DNA of 44,664 nt from Geobacillus proteiniphilus (lineage in GTDB: Bacteria > Bacillota > Bacilli > Bacillales > Anoxybacillaceae): contig NZ_MQMG01000029.1 of NCBI RefSeq assembly GCF_001908025.1, positions 1 to 44,664 of the forward strand, read 5' to 3'. Below are positions 1 to 8,716 of the stretch, one piece after another (position 1 is the stretch's first letter; the number at the start of each line of letters is the position of its first letter). The notes beneath the pieces were generated by a model. It was given only the letters and a program-made list of their open reading frames with translations. It had not been told where the DNA came from and did no database searches. The position numbers and the translations under genes were made by a program.

Positions 1-1
1 C

Positions 2-337
2 ATCCGCCCGGCGCTCTACGGAGCGAAATACGAAGCCGCGCTCGCCAACCGGGTGTTCGGCGAGCCGACGGAAGTCGTATCGATCGCCGGGAAGTGCTGC
101 GAGTCAGGCGACATGCTCATTTGGGACATCGCCCTGCCGGAAGCGAAGCCGGGCGATTATTTGGCCGTTTTTTGCACCGGCGCTTACGGCTATTCCATGG
201 CGAACAATTACAACCGTCTGCCGCGCCCAGCCGTTGTGTTCGTTGAAAACGGCGACGCCCAGCTCGTTGTAAAACGGGAGACATATGAAGATTTGATCCA
301 ATATGATTTGCCTTTGAAAACGAAAGTGAAAAAGTGA
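2..337 (+). CDS. lysA: Diaminopimelate decarboxylase, C-terminal part (5' end outside window)
   Basis: The frame is open from base 2 and encodes the last 111 residues of a PLP-dependent diaminopimelate decarboxylase, which converts meso-diaminopimelate to lysine in the cytoplasm. The motif CESGDMLIWD carries the conserved Cys-Glu active-site segment, and GAYGYSMANNYN followed by RPAVVFV is the usual LysA C-terminal signature. The gene is truncated only by the window edge. Position next to ypuA and ppiB matches the B. subtilis lysA neighbourhood. A hairpin follows the stop. Confidence 0.93.
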   Translation: MRPALYGAKYEAALANRVFGEPTEVVSIAGKCCESGDMLIWDIALPEAKPGDYLAVFCTGAYGYSMANNYNRLPRPAVVFVENGDAQLVVKRETYEDLIQYDLPLKTKVKK

Positions 338-375
338 AGGCCGCCGCTTTGAAAGAGAACGGCCTTCACAAAGAA

Positions 376-410
376 AAGGCGCCCGCTGCTTTTTTGGGGC
401 GCCTTCTTTC
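376..410. terminator. Bidirectional intrinsic terminator between lysA and ypuA
   Basis: AAGGCGCCC (376-384) pairs with GGGGCGCCTT (396-405). On the minus strand the stem is followed by TTTTCTTT, so it can end the convergent ypuA transcript as well as lysA; the plus-strand U-tract (CTTTC) is weaker. Confidence 0.75.
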
Positions 411-1287
411 ATTGTTGATTTGAGGAAAATGCTGATTTGATCGCGTTCCAAATTTCTTTGAAGATGTCGATAAGGTTTTGAATGAACGTTTTTCCTTCTT
501 CTGACTGCAAAAACGCCGATAGCTGTTCTTTCGCCTTGCTCAGCTGATCGTTCACTTGGTCCCAATTAATATTGGCGTTTTGCATTTTATGGAAAAGGGA
601 AATCAGGTTGTTGATTTCATTCTCGCTCAGCGTAATGCCAAGGTCGTTGGCGATTTTTTCAATAAGGGCGCGCAAATCAGCGTCCGTCTGCGGTGGGTTG
701 TTGGCGATTTCTTGTTTGATTTTCGCCAGCAGGGCGACCGCTTTGTCCGCGCCGATCGAATCGGCGAGCTTCGCCGTCTGCACCATTTCCTCGTTCGCCA
801 CTTTTTTGACATCATCAGGGATGGCTTGGTCCGAGGAAATTTCATACGCCTTCATCAGCCCCGTCAGCGCTGCGGTGCCGGAAACCGGAAACGGGGCGGT
901 GATGTAAATGTCGGCATCTTTCACCCCTGCGGTGATCAAGGCGTTTGTATACATCTCTTTCGTCACCCATGTGATGTTGTGCGTTTCGACATGAAGCCCC
1001 GAGCCGGGCTCTTTTATCGTGATCATCGACGACGAGATGGCGCGCGTGCCGATTTGCGCTTTCGGAATGAGTCCGTCCAAATATTTATGCTCCTCAACGT
1101 TTGAGACGGTGATCGTTTGCGCCCCGTCCGGCGCCTTCATTTCGTCGAGCACTTTTTGCTTTTGTTCATTCGTTAAGTTTTCCCCGAGCGTCACAATGAC
1201 ATCGCCCGGCGCGGCATCGGCCGCTGCGATGCCCGGAGATGCCAGCAGCACCGCCGCCAGCAGCGATGAAGCGATCGTTCGTTTCAC
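409..1287 (-). CDS. ypuA: Secreted DUF1002 protein (YpuA-like)
   Basis: This 292-residue protein starts with GTG at 1287, chosen because AGGAGG (1296-1301) lies 8 nt upstream and because a classic Sec signal peptide follows directly (KR, then a hydrophobic run ending near the A-A-A-D stretch, about residues 1-24). The mature part begins with GDVIVTLGENL and is a DUF1002 domain, the same family and the same lysA/ppiB neighbourhood as B. subtilis YpuA. The C-terminal 80 residues are rich in amphipathic helices. The molecular function is not known; an envelope location is inferred from the signal peptide. An in-frame upstream ATG at 1323 would add 12 residues and hide the signal peptide, so it is less likely. 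Confidence 0.85.
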   Translation of the reverse strand: MKRTIASSLLAAVLLASPGIAAADAAPGDVIVTLGENLTNEQKQKVLDEMKAPDGAQTITVSNVEEHKYLDGLIPKAQIGTRAISSSMITIKEPGSGLHVETHNITWVTKEMYTNALITAGVKDADIYITAPFPVSGTAALTGLMKAYEISSDQAIPDDVKKVANEEMVQTAKLADSIGADKAVALLAKIKQEIANNPPQTDADLRALIEKIANDLGITLSENEINNLISLFHKMQNANINWDQVNDQLSKAKEQLSAFLQSEEGKTFIQNLIDIFKEIWNAIKSAFSSNQQ

Positions 1288-1321
1288 ATAGCTCGCCTCC
1301 TGTTTACGAAAATGCATTATC

Positions 1322-1350
1322 ATTATACCGTACGCTCGCCTGCTTGGCTA
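1322..1350 (-). promoter_or_regulatory. Possible sigma-A promoter of ypuA
   Basis: A perfect TATAAT lies on the minus strand at 1327-1322, about 35 bp upstream of the GTG. The -35 at 17 bp spacing (TAGCCA, 1350-1345) is weak. Confidence 0.4.
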
Positions 1351-1406
1351 TCGGAAAAACGCGACGCGGTCAGGCGGCGCACGAATTTGAAAAGACATTT
1401 TTTCTT

Positions 1407-1434
1407 TTGTTTCACTTGGCAATCATGGTATGAT
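1407..1434 (+). promoter_or_regulatory. Extended -10 promoter of ppiB
   Basis: TGGTATGAT (1426-1434) is an extended -10 element; TTGTTT (1407-1412) lies 16 bp upstream as a -35. Confidence 0.5.
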
Positions 1435-1471
1435 AAAAGCAGTTTCGATGTCGAAAAGGAGCTGGATGCTT

Positions 1472-1912
1472 GTGGCGAAAAAAGGATATATTCTAATGGA
1501 AAACGGCGGGAAAATCGAGTTTGAACTGTTCCCAAACGAGGCGCCGGTGACGGTGGCCAATTTTGAGAAGCTCGCAAACGAAGGCTTTTATAACGGGTTG
1601 ACGTTCCACCGCGTCATCCCTGGATTTGTCAGCCAAGGAGGATGTCCACGCGGCAACGGAACGGGCGATGCCGGCTATACGATCCCGTGCGAGACGGACA
1701 ACAATCCACACCGACATGTTGCTGGGGCGATGTCAATGGCGCACCGCGGCCGCGACACCGGCAGCTGCCAGTTCTTTATCGTCCACGAGCCGCAGCCGCA
1801 CTTGGATGGGGTGCACACCGTCTTTGGCCAAGTGACATCGGGCATGGACGTCGTGAGGACGATGAAAAACGGCGACGTGATGAAGGAAGTGAAAGTATTT
1901 GACGAACCGTAA
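1472..1912 (+). CDS. ppiB: Peptidyl-prolyl cis-trans isomerase, cyclophilin type
   Basis: The 146-residue single-domain cyclophilin catalyses proline cis-trans isomerisation and acts as a cytoplasmic folding helper. The catalytic stretch [13 protein letters not shown], the QFFIVH strand and the HTVFGQV segment are all present, and length matches B. subtilis PpiB. The start is uncertain: GTG 1472 is 10 nt after AGGAG (1457-1461) and gives the family-typical N-terminus, while ATG 1466 would be only 4 nt after it; more upstream in-frame ATGs lack a ribosome-binding site. The gene lies between ypuA and the riboflavin operon, as in B. subtilis. Confidence 0.92.
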   Translation: MAKKGYILMENGGKIEFELFPNEAPVTVANFEKLANEGFYNGLTFHRVIPGFVSQGGCPRGNGTGDAGYTIPCETDNNPHRHVAGAMSMAHRGRDTGSCQFFIVHEPQPHLDGVHTVFGQVTSGMDVVRTMKNGDVMKEVKVFDEP

Positions 1913-2027
1913 ACAGCGCATGAGCGAGGATGATCGGACTGTTCGAAACAACTGGCGCTTGTTTTTCTTTTTGCTTGCGGCCAGCCTGCTGTGGGGAGCG
2001 GCGTATTGGATTTGGGTTGCGGAATGA
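1899..2027 (+). CDS. Possible 42-residue single-pass membrane protein
   Basis: An open frame begins with TTG 1899, overlaps the last 14 bases of ppiB and has AAGGAAG (1883-1889) 9 nt upstream. It encodes a basic and acidic N-terminus (about 19 residues) followed by one hydrophobic segment rich in Leu, Phe, Ala and Trp, ending AYWIWVAE. This positive-inside plus one-helix pattern suits a small membrane protein translationally coupled to ppiB. An internal ATG at 1920 has no clear ribosome-binding site. I do not recognise a family, and the frame could be chance. Confidence 0.4.
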   Translation: MTNRKQRMSEDDRTVRNNWRLFFFLLAASLLWGAAYWIWVAE

Positions 2028-2046
2028 TGATGCAGGGCGTTTCGTG

Positions 2047-2055
2047 TGGTATAAT
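2047..2055 (+). promoter_or_regulatory. Extended -10 promoter of the riboflavin operon
   Basis: TGGTATAAT is a perfect extended -10 about 20-25 bp before the FMN riboswitch. No good -35 is visible (ATGATG at 2027-2032), as is common for extended -10 promoters. Confidence 0.65.
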
Positions 2056-2075
2056 GAACATAACGATATAGTGAT

Positions 2076-2208
2076 GCATCCTTCGGGGCAGGGTGAAATT
2101 CCCGACCGGCGGTGATGGGGCTTTCCGCCCCTCAGCCCGCGAGCCGAAAGGCAGGATCCGGTGCGATTCCGGAGCCGACAGTATAGTCTGGATGGGAGAA
2201 GGATGCCA
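2076..2208 (+). ncRNA. FMN riboswitch (RFN element)
   Basis: All conserved RFN blocks appear in order: ATCCTTCGGGGCAGGGTGAA, TTCCCGACCGGCGGT, the GCCCGCGAGCC junction, GATCCGGTGCGATTCCGGAG, CCGACAGTATAGTCTGGATG and the closing GAGAAGGAT, whose end pairs with ATCCTTC to form P1. It precedes a hairpin terminator and ribD, so FMN binding is expected to stop transcription of the rib operon. Confidence 0.96.
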
Positions 2209-2365
2209 ATATGCGCACGGCTGTTTTCGGCCGGTTCAGACCGCATGGGCAGCGTCTGTCGGCCGACTAGGCATGGTAGTATCTTTTGTTTCCGACCGGC
2301 CGGTATAACTTGATTAGCGAACATGTGTTTGTTTGCGCATCATTGGTCATTCTCTCATCGATGAG

Positions 2366-2398
2366 CCCCCGGGGACATCCCGGGGGTTTCATTTTTAT
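2366..2398 (+). terminator. Riboswitch-controlled terminator before ribD
   Basis: CCCCCGGG (2366-2373) pairs perfectly with CCCGGGGG (2379-2386) across a 5-nt loop, followed by TTTCATTTTTATT. It sits between the FMN riboswitch and the ribD ribosome-binding site, the expected place for the expression platform. Confidence 0.85.
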
Positions 2399-2414
2399 TG
2401 AAGGAGGGAGTGCG

Positions 2415-3557
2415 GTGCATAACGATGAACATTATATGCGGCTCGCTCTCGATGTGGCCAAAGCTGGAGTCGGGCAAACGTCTCCCAATCCTGCAGTTGG
2501 CGCGGTCGTTGTCAACGGTGGGACGGTCGTTGGGCTTGGCGCCCATTTGAAAGCGGGTGAGCCGCACGCTGAAGTCTATGCGATCCGCATGGCTGGCGAG
2601 AAGGCGCGCGGTGCGACGGTGTACGTGACGCTTGAGCCGTGCAGCCATTATGGAAAAACGCCTCCATGTGCCGATTTGCTCATCCAGGCCGGCGTCCGTC
2701 GCGTCGTCGTTGCCACGACCGACCCGAATCCGCTTGTCGCGGGAAAAGGGATTGCCAAGCTGCGCCAAGCGGGCATTGACGTTGATGTTGGCGTATTAAA
2801 AGACGAAGCGGACGAATTGAATCGGATGTTTTTCCACTATATCGCCGCAAAAACGCCGTTTGTCACGTTGAAGTTCGCATGCAGCCTCGATGGCAAAATC
2901 GCGACGGCGACGGGGGAAAGCAAATGGATTACATCAAGCGCGGCGCGTGAGGATGTCCATCGCCTTCGTGCGCAGCATGACGCCATTTTGGTCGGCGTCA
3001 ACACCGTTTTGACCGACAACCCGAAGCTTACCGTCCGCTTTGGGGAAAAGCGGAAAAACCCGCTGCGCATCATTTTGGATACAAAATTGCGTACACCGCT
3101 TGACGCCCATGTCGTCGCTGACAAGGAAGCAGAAACGTGGATCATCACCGGCGGCGTCAGTCGGGAACAAGCGGCGGCGTATGAGCGCCTTGGGGTGCGC
3201 GTATTTTCAATGCCGACGGCCCAGATCGATGTCCGCGATGTGCTCCGTCTGCTTGGGGAGCAGGGAGTCATGTCGCTGTTTGTCGAAGGCGGCTCGCGCG
3301 TTCATGACAGCTTCCTCCGCGCGGGAGCAGTCAATGAGGTCATCGCCTATATCGCTCCGAAGCTGATCGGCGGCCGCGGGGCGCCGACGCCGGTCGGCGG
3401 CCTTGGCTTCGCCCGGCTTGCTGAAGCGGTGGAGCTTGACATCCGCCGCATCGAGACGATCGGCCCGGACATCAAAATCGTCGCCGCGCCGAAACGGAAG
3501 GAGGAATCGTTGTGTTCACTGGCATTATTGAAGAGATCGGCACGATCGAACAAATGA
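2415..3557 (+). CDS. ribD: Riboflavin biosynthesis deaminase/reductase RibD
   Basis: A 380-residue bifunctional enzyme that deaminates the diaminopyrimidine made by GTP cyclohydrolase II and then reduces its ribosyl chain. The N-terminal deaminase (about residues 1-145) has the zinc/catalytic set H51-A-E53 and PC76 with C85 (PCSHYGKTPPC). The C-terminal reductase (about 147-365) begins FVTLKFACSLDGKIATATG and contains LFVEGGSRVHDSFL. GTG 2415 is chosen because AAGGAGG (2401-2407) lies 7 nt upstream; earlier in-frame codons read through the terminator. The last 15 residues overlap ribE by 46 nt in another frame. Confidence 0.95.
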   Translation: MHNDEHYMRLALDVAKAGVGQTSPNPAVGAVVVNGGTVVGLGAHLKAGEPHAEVYAIRMAGEKARGATVYVTLEPCSHYGKTPPCADLLIQAGVRRVVVATTDPNPLVAGKGIAKLRQAGIDVDVGVLKDEADELNRMFFHYIAAKTPFVTLKFACSLDGKIATATGESKWITSSAAREDVHRLRAQHDAILVGVNTVLTDNPKLTVRFGEKRKNPLRIILDTKLRTPLDAHVVADKEAETWIITGGVSREQAAAYERLGVRVFSMPTAQIDVRDVLRLLGEQGVMSLFVEGGSRVHDSFLRAGAVNEVIAYIAPKLIGGRGAPTPVGGLGFARLAEAVELDIRRIETIGPDIKIVAAPKRKEESLCSLALLKRSARSNK

Positions 3558-4156
3558 AGCAAACCGGCGACGCCATCGTGATGACGATCGGCGCCAAGCG
3601 GGTGCTCGAAGATGTGCGGCTTGGCGACAGCATCGCCGTCAACGGCGTCTGCTTGACCGTCACATCGTTCACCGAACGGCAGTTTACGGTCGATGTCATG
3701 CCGGAGACGGTGAAAGCGACGGCGCTAAAGACATTAAAGCCGGGATCGAAGGTGAATTTGGAGCGGGCAATGGCGGCTGGAGGACGGTTTGGCGGCCATT
3801 TCGTCACCGGGCATGTGGACGGCGTCGGGCGCATCATCCGGCAGTGGCCGAAAGCGAACGCCGTCTACTATGAAATCGAAGTGCCGGCCTCGCTGCGCGC
3901 CTATATGATTGAGAAAGGATCGGTCGCTGTCGATGGGACGAGCTTGACGATTTTCGGTCTGAGCGAGCGCACGTTCATCGTTTCACTCATTCCGCATACG
4001 CGTGAGGCGACGATTTTAGGCGAAAAGCGGCCGGGCGATCTCGTCAATATCGAGTGCGACATGATCGGCAAGTACGTCGCTGCTTTCCTCGCCGCGAAAG
4101 CGACGCCGACCTCCAAATTGACGGTCGAATTTTTGGAGCAGCACGGCTATAAATAG
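3512..4156 (+). CDS. ribE: Riboflavin synthase, alpha subunit
   Basis: The 214-residue enzyme dismutates two 6,7-dimethyl-8-ribityllumazine molecules to riboflavin. It has the two tandem lumazine-binding barrels of the family: the first starts [10 protein letters not shown], the second about residue 97 with [10 protein letters not shown]. The start is GTG 3512 behind GGAAGGAGGA (3496-3505). The gene overlaps the 3' end of ribD and is followed 20 nt later by ribBA, consistent with one operon under the FMN riboswitch. The C-terminal tail (residues ~200-214) is the usual amphipathic trimer-forming helix. Confidence 0.95.
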   Translation: MFTGIIEEIGTIEQMKQTGDAIVMTIGAKRVLEDVRLGDSIAVNGVCLTVTSFTERQFTVDVMPETVKATALKTLKPGSKVNLERAMAAGGRFGGHFVTGHVDGVGRIIRQWPKANAVYYEIEVPASLRAYMIEKGSVAVDGTSLTIFGLSERTFIVSLIPHTREATILGEKRPGDLVNIECDMIGKYVAAFLAAKATPTSKLTVEFLEQHGYK

Positions 4157-4176
4157 AGGAAAAGGGGGCAAGCTTG

Positions 4177-5370
4177 ATGTTTGACACGATTGAAGCGGCG
4201 CTTTCGGCGCTGAAAAACGGAGAAGTGATCATCGTTTGCGATGACGAAGACCGCGAAAATGAAGGCGATTTTGTCGTGCTGGCCGAAAAAGCGACGCCGG
4301 ATGTCATTAACTTTATGATCACTCATGGCCGCGGGCTCGTCTGCGTGCCGATTACGGAGGAATTGGCGGAGCGGCTCGAGCTTGAGCCGATGGTCACTCA
4401 TAACACGGACGCGCATGGCACAGCGTTTACGGTGAGTGTCGACTACAAAACGACAACGACCGGAATCAGCGCCTACGAGCGGGCGGCGACGATTCAGGCG
4501 CTGCTTGATCCGAATGTGAAAGCGAGCGATTTTAAACGTCCTGGCCACGTTTTTCCGTTGATTGCGAAAAAGGGGGGCGTCTTGCGGCGCGCCGGCCATA
4601 CAGAAGCGGCGGTCGATTTGGCCCGTTTGTGCGGCGCGAAGCCGGCCGGCGTCATTTGCGAAATCATTAAAGAGGACGGGACGATGGCTCGCGTTCCTGA
4701 TTTGCGGCAAATCGCCGACCAGTTCGGATTGAAAATGATCACGATCAAAGATTTGATCGCCTATCGGAGCCAGCGGGAAAAGCTCGTGAAACGGGAGGTG
4801 GACGTTTGGCTGCCGACCGAATTCGGCGAATTTCGCGCCATCGGCTACACGAACGTGCTCGACGGAAAAGAGCATGTGGCGCTTGTCAAAGGAGAGATCA
4901 CCCCGGATGAGCCGATCTTGGTGCGCGTTCATTCCGAATGCTTAACCGGCGATGTGTTTGGCTCGTACCGGTGCGACTGCGGTCCGCAGCTGCATGCGGC
5001 GCTCAGGCAAATCGAGGCGGAAGGGCGCGGGGTGTTGCTTTACATGCGCCAAGAAGGACGCGGCATCGGCCTTATGAACAAGTTGCGCGCTTACAAGCTG
5101 CAGGAGCAAGGTTATGACACAGTCGAGGCGAACGAAAAGCTCGGCTTTCCGGCCGATTTGCGCGATTATGGCATCGGGGCGCAAATTTTGAAAGATCTCG
5201 GTGTAACGAAAATGCGCCTGCTCACGAACAACCCGCGCAAAATCGCCGGATTAAAAGGGCATGGACTCGAAGTGGTCGAACGGGTGCCGCTCGAGATGCC
5301 AGCGAAAAAGGAAAATGAAAAATATTTGCGCACGAAACATGAAAAATTAGGACATATGCTTCATTTTTAA
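4177..5370 (+). CDS. ribBA: Bifunctional DHBP synthase / GTP cyclohydrolase II
   Basis: This 397-residue protein supplies both precursors of lumazine. Residues 1-200 are 3,4-dihydroxy-2-butanone-4-phosphate synthase, with [11 protein letters not shown] near the N-terminus and the THGRGLVC segment. Residues ~205-397 are GTP cyclohydrolase II, with the zinc-binding [18 protein letters not shown] cysteines and [12 protein letters not shown] 4177 is preferred to TTG 4174 because AAAGGGGG (4160-4168) is 8 nt upstream of it. It belongs to the rib operon, between ribE and ribH. Confidence 0.95.
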   Translation: MFDTIEAALSALKNGEVIIVCDDEDRENEGDFVVLAEKATPDVINFMITHGRGLVCVPITEELAERLELEPMVTHNTDAHGTAFTVSVDYKTTTTGISAYERAATIQALLDPNVKASDFKRPGHVFPLIAKKGGVLRRAGHTEAAVDLARLCGAKPAGVICEIIKEDGTMARVPDLRQIADQFGLKMITIKDLIAYRSQREKLVKREVDVWLPTEFGEFRAIGYTNVLDGKEHVALVKGEITPDEPILVRVHSECLTGDVFGSYRCDCGPQLHAALRQIEAEGRGVLLYMRQEGRGIGLMNKLRAYKLQEQGYDTVEANEKLGFPADLRDYGIGAQILKDLGVTKMRLLTNNPRKIAGLKGHGLEVVERVPLEMPAKKENEKYLRTKHEKLGHMLHF

Positions 5371-5390
5371 TGATGGGAGGAGCAACGAAC

Positions 5391-5855
5391 ATGCGTGTCA
5401 TTGAGGGAAACTTAGTCGGCACCGGACTGAAAATCGGCATCGTCGTCTCTCGTTTTAACGAATTCATCACGGGCAAGCTCTTATCTGGGGCGATCGACGG
5501 CTTGACGCGCCATGGCGTGAGCGACAGCGACATCACCGTCGCCTGGGTGCCGGGTGCGTTTGAAATCCCGCTTGTGGCGAAAAAAATGGCGGAATCGAAG
5601 CAGTTTGACGCTGTCATTACGCTTGGCGCCGTCATCCGTGGGGCAACGAGCCATTTTGACTACGTCTGCAGCGAGGCGGCCAAAGGTGTCTCCCACGCGG
5701 CGCTCACGAGCGGTGTTCCGGTCATTTTCGGCGTGTTGACGACGGACACCATTGAACAGGCGATCGAGCGGGCCGGCACGAAAGCGGGCAATAAAGGATG
5801 GGAAGCGGCGGTGTCGGCGATCGAAATGGCGAACGTCTTGCGGACGCTTGCGTAA
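5391..5855 (+). CDS. ribH: 6,7-dimethyl-8-ribityllumazine synthase
   Basis: The 154-residue lumazine synthase condenses the ribitylaminopyrimidine with dihydroxybutanone phosphate and forms the icosahedral capsid that encloses riboflavin synthase in bacilli. Landmarks: SRFNEFIT at the substrate site, [23 protein letters not shown] and [26 protein letters not shown] 5391 follows GGAGGAGC by about 8 nt; the in-frame ATG at 5370, at the ribBA stop, would add seven non-family residues. Last gene of the riboswitch-controlled operon before an independent promoter. Confidence 0.95.
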   Translation: MRVIEGNLVGTGLKIGIVVSRFNEFITGKLLSGAIDGLTRHGVSDSDITVAWVPGAFEIPLVAKKMAESKQFDAVITLGAVIRGATSHFDYVCSEAAKGVSHAALTSGVPVIFGVLTTDTIEQAIERAGTKAGNKGWEAAVSAIEMANVLRTLA

Positions 5856-5879
5856 TTTGCGTAAAAAGGCATGAAATGG

Positions 5880-5908
5880 TTCACAATATCGGTGAGAATG
5901 TTTATAAT
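5880..5908 (+). promoter_or_regulatory. Sigma-A promoter of ribT
   Basis: TTCACA (5880-5885), a 17-bp spacer and TATAAT (5903-5908) form a near-consensus promoter in the ribH-ribT gap. The leader contains a CTTTTCC/GGAAAAG hairpin (about 5933-5951) without a U-tract. Confidence 0.75.
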
Positions 5909-5966
5909 ACGTATAGAGAAAATGACAAAAACTTTTCCATTTCGGAAAAGCGTTTGTCGATAATGA

Positions 5967-6332
<366 letters not shown>

Positions 6333-6354
6333 CGAAACTAGCGCGGCGCCGCGC

Positions 6355-6894
6355 TTAGGCGGGCGGCGGAGGGGGAGGGAAGCCAACTCCTTCCGCTTTG
6401 GCCCGTTTTTTTTGTTCGCGCGCGGCGACGACGTCCGAGCGGTCACGGCGCCGGTGTTTATCCACAAGATTAAGGTTTGCTAGGTCGCTTGCCCGCCCCC
6501 AAACGAGCTGCCGGCGGGCGCAGGCGGCCTGGCATTCCTCGTAAAGGGAACGGTCGCGAATCGGCAGTTCGACGCTTTCGTACGGTTCGCCGCGAGTGAT
6601 CCGCCGAGCCGTCTCGTCGAGCAAGCGGGCGAGCGCCCCGTCATCGAGGCCGAGCCGCCGGATCATCTCTTGCGTTTCGTCAAGCAGCGCCCGCGCCCGT
6701 CGAATGAGGCGCAGCGCTCCCGAGACATTGCCGCGCCGGTAATGGTAAAAAGCGACCGCGATTTGAATGAGCACAAGCCAACCTTTGTTTCGACCGTCTT
6801 GTTTCCAATGTTCCTCCAAAATTTCGTGGCATTCAAAATAGTCGCGATCGCTATGGAAATGGATCAAATACTCGATATACGCTTTCGGGTACAT
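6355..6894 (-). CDS. ypuF: DUF309 protein (YpuF-like)
   Basis: A 179-residue soluble protein of the DUF309 family, recognisable by the N-terminal core RDYFECHEILEEHWK and the following helix with GLVLIQIAVAFYHYRRGN-like residues. Position between ribT and scpA matches B. subtilis ypuF. AAAGGAACG is found about 9 nt upstream of the ATG on the minus strand. The last ~40 residues are basic and end in a run of six prolines, probably outside the fold. Biochemical role not known. Confidence 0.85.
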   Translation of the reverse strand: MYPKAYIEYLIHFHSDRDYFECHEILEEHWKQDGRNKGWLVLIQIAVAFYHYRRGNVSGALRLIRRARALLDETQEMIRRLGLDDGALARLLDETARRITRGEPYESVELPIRDRSLYEECQAACARRQLVWGRASDLANLNLVDKHRRRDRSDVVAAREQKKRAKAEGVGFPPPPPPA

Positions 6895-6996
6895 CGGTCA
6901 TCGTTCCTTTCAAAAGTGGGCCGCGCCATGTGAAGACGGGCGGCTCTCCTTTGATTATACGACTTCGGCGGCCTGCGGCGCAAAAAAGAGGGTGTT

Positions 6997-7030
6997 TTCC
7001 ATTCGCTTCGCCGCTTCGTTATGATACAAT
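6997..7030 (+). promoter_or_regulatory. Possible sigma-A promoter of scpAB
   Basis: TATGAT (7020-7025) with TTCCAT (6997-7002) 17 bp upstream; an overlapping TACAAT (7025-7030) is an alternative -10. Placed about 60 bp before scpA. Confidence 0.4.
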
Positions 7031-7087
7031 AAATGTACTGCAGCTGGGGACGAGCCGCACGGGCGGTGTTCTGGAAAAAATGGTGGG

Positions 7088-7843
7088 ATGGATGTGCAAT
7101 TGCCGTACAACGTCAAAATCGAAGCGTTTGAAGGGCCGCTTGATCTGCTTTTGCATTTGATCAACCGCTATGAAATCGATATTTACGATATTCCGGTCGC
7201 GCGAATTACGGAGCAGTATATGGCGTACATTCATGCCATGCAGGAGCTTGAGTTGGATATCGCCAGCGAATATTTAGTGATGGCAGCCACCTTGCTTGCG
7301 ATCAAAAGCAAAATGTTGTTGCCGTCCTCCAATGAGGAAGGCGTCGACGGCGACATCGAGTGGGTCGACGACGGGGACCCGCGCGAGGAGCTGACGCAGC
7401 GGCTGCTTGAATATAAAAAGTTTAAAGAGGCGGCGCGCGAGTTGAAGCGGCGTGAAGAGGAGCGGGCGCTTTTGTTTACAAAGCCGCCGAGCGACTTAAG
7501 CGCATACGCGGATGAGAAAAAGGCGGCGCCGCTTGATGTGAACGTATACGATATGCTTGGCGCCTTGTCGAAGCTGTTGCGCCGCAAAAAGCTACAAAAA
7601 CCGATGCGGGCGAAAATCGCCCGCCAAGATATTTCCGTCGAACAGCGCATGGCGGAAATTTTGCATGAACTAAAGCAGGCGAACGGGCGGAAAAACTTTT
7701 ACGAGCTGTTTCCGTCCTACGATCGTTCGTATATCGTCGTGACGTTTTTGGCCATTTTAGAGTTGATGAAGCAAGACGAAATCATCGTTGAGCAAGAACG
7801 GAATTTCAGTGATTTGTTTCTTGCGGTGAAACCAGCCGATTGA
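7088..7843 (+). CDS. scpA: Segregation and condensation protein A
   Basis: The 251-residue kleisin subunit of the bacterial SMC condensin, which bridges the SMC heads and recruits ScpB for chromosome compaction and segregation. The N-terminal signature FEGPLDLLLHLI and the following EIDIYDIPVARITEQYM are diagnostic, as is the C-terminal winged-helix segment ending in FLAILELMKQDEI. ATG 7088 has only a weak ribosome-binding site (GTGGGATGG region); GTG 7094 is a possible alternative. Followed by scpB, its partner, after a gap with a hairpin. Confidence 0.95.
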   Translation: MDVQLPYNVKIEAFEGPLDLLLHLINRYEIDIYDIPVARITEQYMAYIHAMQELELDIASEYLVMAATLLAIKSKMLLPSSNEEGVDGDIEWVDDGDPREELTQRLLEYKKFKEAARELKRREEERALLFTKPPSDLSAYADEKKAAPLDVNVYDMLGALSKLLRRKKLQKPMRAKIARQDISVEQRMAEILHELKQANGRKNFYELFPSYDRSYIVVTFLAILELMKQDEIIVEQERNFSDLFLAVKPAD

Positions 7844-7849
7844 GGCGGT

Positions 7850-7893
7850 GCGGTTTGGCCGCGGCGGTTCGCTGCGGCGGACCGCTTTCCTTT
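7850..7893 (+). terminator. Hairpin between scpA and scpB, possible attenuator
   Basis: An imperfect GC-rich hairpin has arms in 7850-7865 (GCGGT...CCGCGGC) and 7871-7885 (GCTGCGGCGGACCGC) and is followed by TTTCCTTTTG. It could partly terminate before scpB. Confidence 0.45.
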
Positions 7894-8041
7894 TGTTGCC
7901 CGTTTGGCCCATGCCGTGATGAGGCGGAGGGTTGACTCCTGTTGGACTGAGAAGGCCGACGGTGGAACGGACGCTGGGAAACGACGGAGACAGGCGGAAA
8001 GGAGGAGGGGGCGCCAACGAGTTTGGCGCGGCAGAAGGGCG

Positions 8042-8698
8042 ATGGAACAAAACGAAACGGAAAAAACGGGCGGCGCCGGCGCGCTCAAGCCGGCGAAGGC
8101 GATTGTCGAAGCGCTGTTGTTTGCCGCCGGTGACGAAGGGCTGTCGATTTCGCAAATTGCCGCCGTGTTGGAAGTCAGCGAGCCGGAAGCAAAAGCGGTG
8201 ATCGCTGAGCTGCAGGAAGACTACCGTCGGGAAGAGCGCGGCATCCAGCTCATCGAGCTAGCCGGCGTGTTTCTGCTGGCGACGAAAAAAGAGCACGCTC
8301 CGTACTTAAAAAAGTTGGTCGAGGCGCCGGGGGCGTCGCCGCTGTCGCAGGCGGCGCTTGAGACGCTCGCCATTATCGCATACCGCCAGCCGATTACGCG
8401 CGCGGAGATTGAGGAAATTCGCGGCGTAAAAAGCGACAAGCCATTGCAGACGCTGATGGCGCGGGCGCTCATTAAAGAGGTTGGACGAGCCGAAGGAACC
8501 GGGCGGCCGATTTTGTACGGGACAACCCCGGAATTTCTCGATTATTTCGGGCTGAAAACGCTCGAGGAGCTGCCGCCGCTGCCGGAATGGGCGGACGATG
8601 GCGAATCCGAGCGGGAAGCGGATTTATTTTTCGAAAAATTAGCAGAAAATTTGAGCGACGGGCAGCCGGAATATGGTAAACTAAAGAAAAACGGCTGA
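8042..8698 (+). CDS. scpB: Segregation and condensation protein B
   Basis: A 218-residue ScpB with two tandem winged-helix domains that dimerises on ScpA in the SMC complex. Recognised from [16 protein letters not shown] at the first domain, the [29 protein letters not shown] core of the second, and the [11 protein letters not shown] segment. ATG 8042 gives the family N-terminus; its ribosome-binding site (AGAAGGG) is modest. The frame stays open upstream to 7904, but that part is a basic low-complexity sequence and starts beyond a stronger AGGAGGAGG at about 8001, so a longer form cannot be fully excluded. Confidence 0.92.
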   Translation: MEQNETEKTGGAGALKPAKAIVEALLFAAGDEGLSISQIAAVLEVSEPEAKAVIAELQEDYRREERGIQLIELAGVFLLATKKEHAPYLKKLVEAPGASPLSQAALETLAIIAYRQPITRAEIEEIRGVKSDKPLQTLMARALIKEVGRAEGTGRPILYGTTPEFLDYFGLKTLEELPPLPEWADDGESEREADLFFEKLAENLSDGQPEYGKLKKNG

Positions 8699-8716
8699 TC
8701 GGGAAGGAGAGCGCTC

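Noticed and set aside
3512-3557. ribD frameshift inferred from the 46-nt overlap with ribE
   Set aside because: RibD is full length with all domains; the extra C-terminal residues are a harmless late stop.
5933-5951. Terminator in the ribT leader
   Set aside because: The CTTTTCC/GGAAAAG hairpin has no U-tract and lies downstream of the ribT promoter.
6337-6360. Terminator between ribT and ypuF
   Set aside because: GCGCGGCGCCGCGC is a strong palindrome but lacks a T run on either strand.
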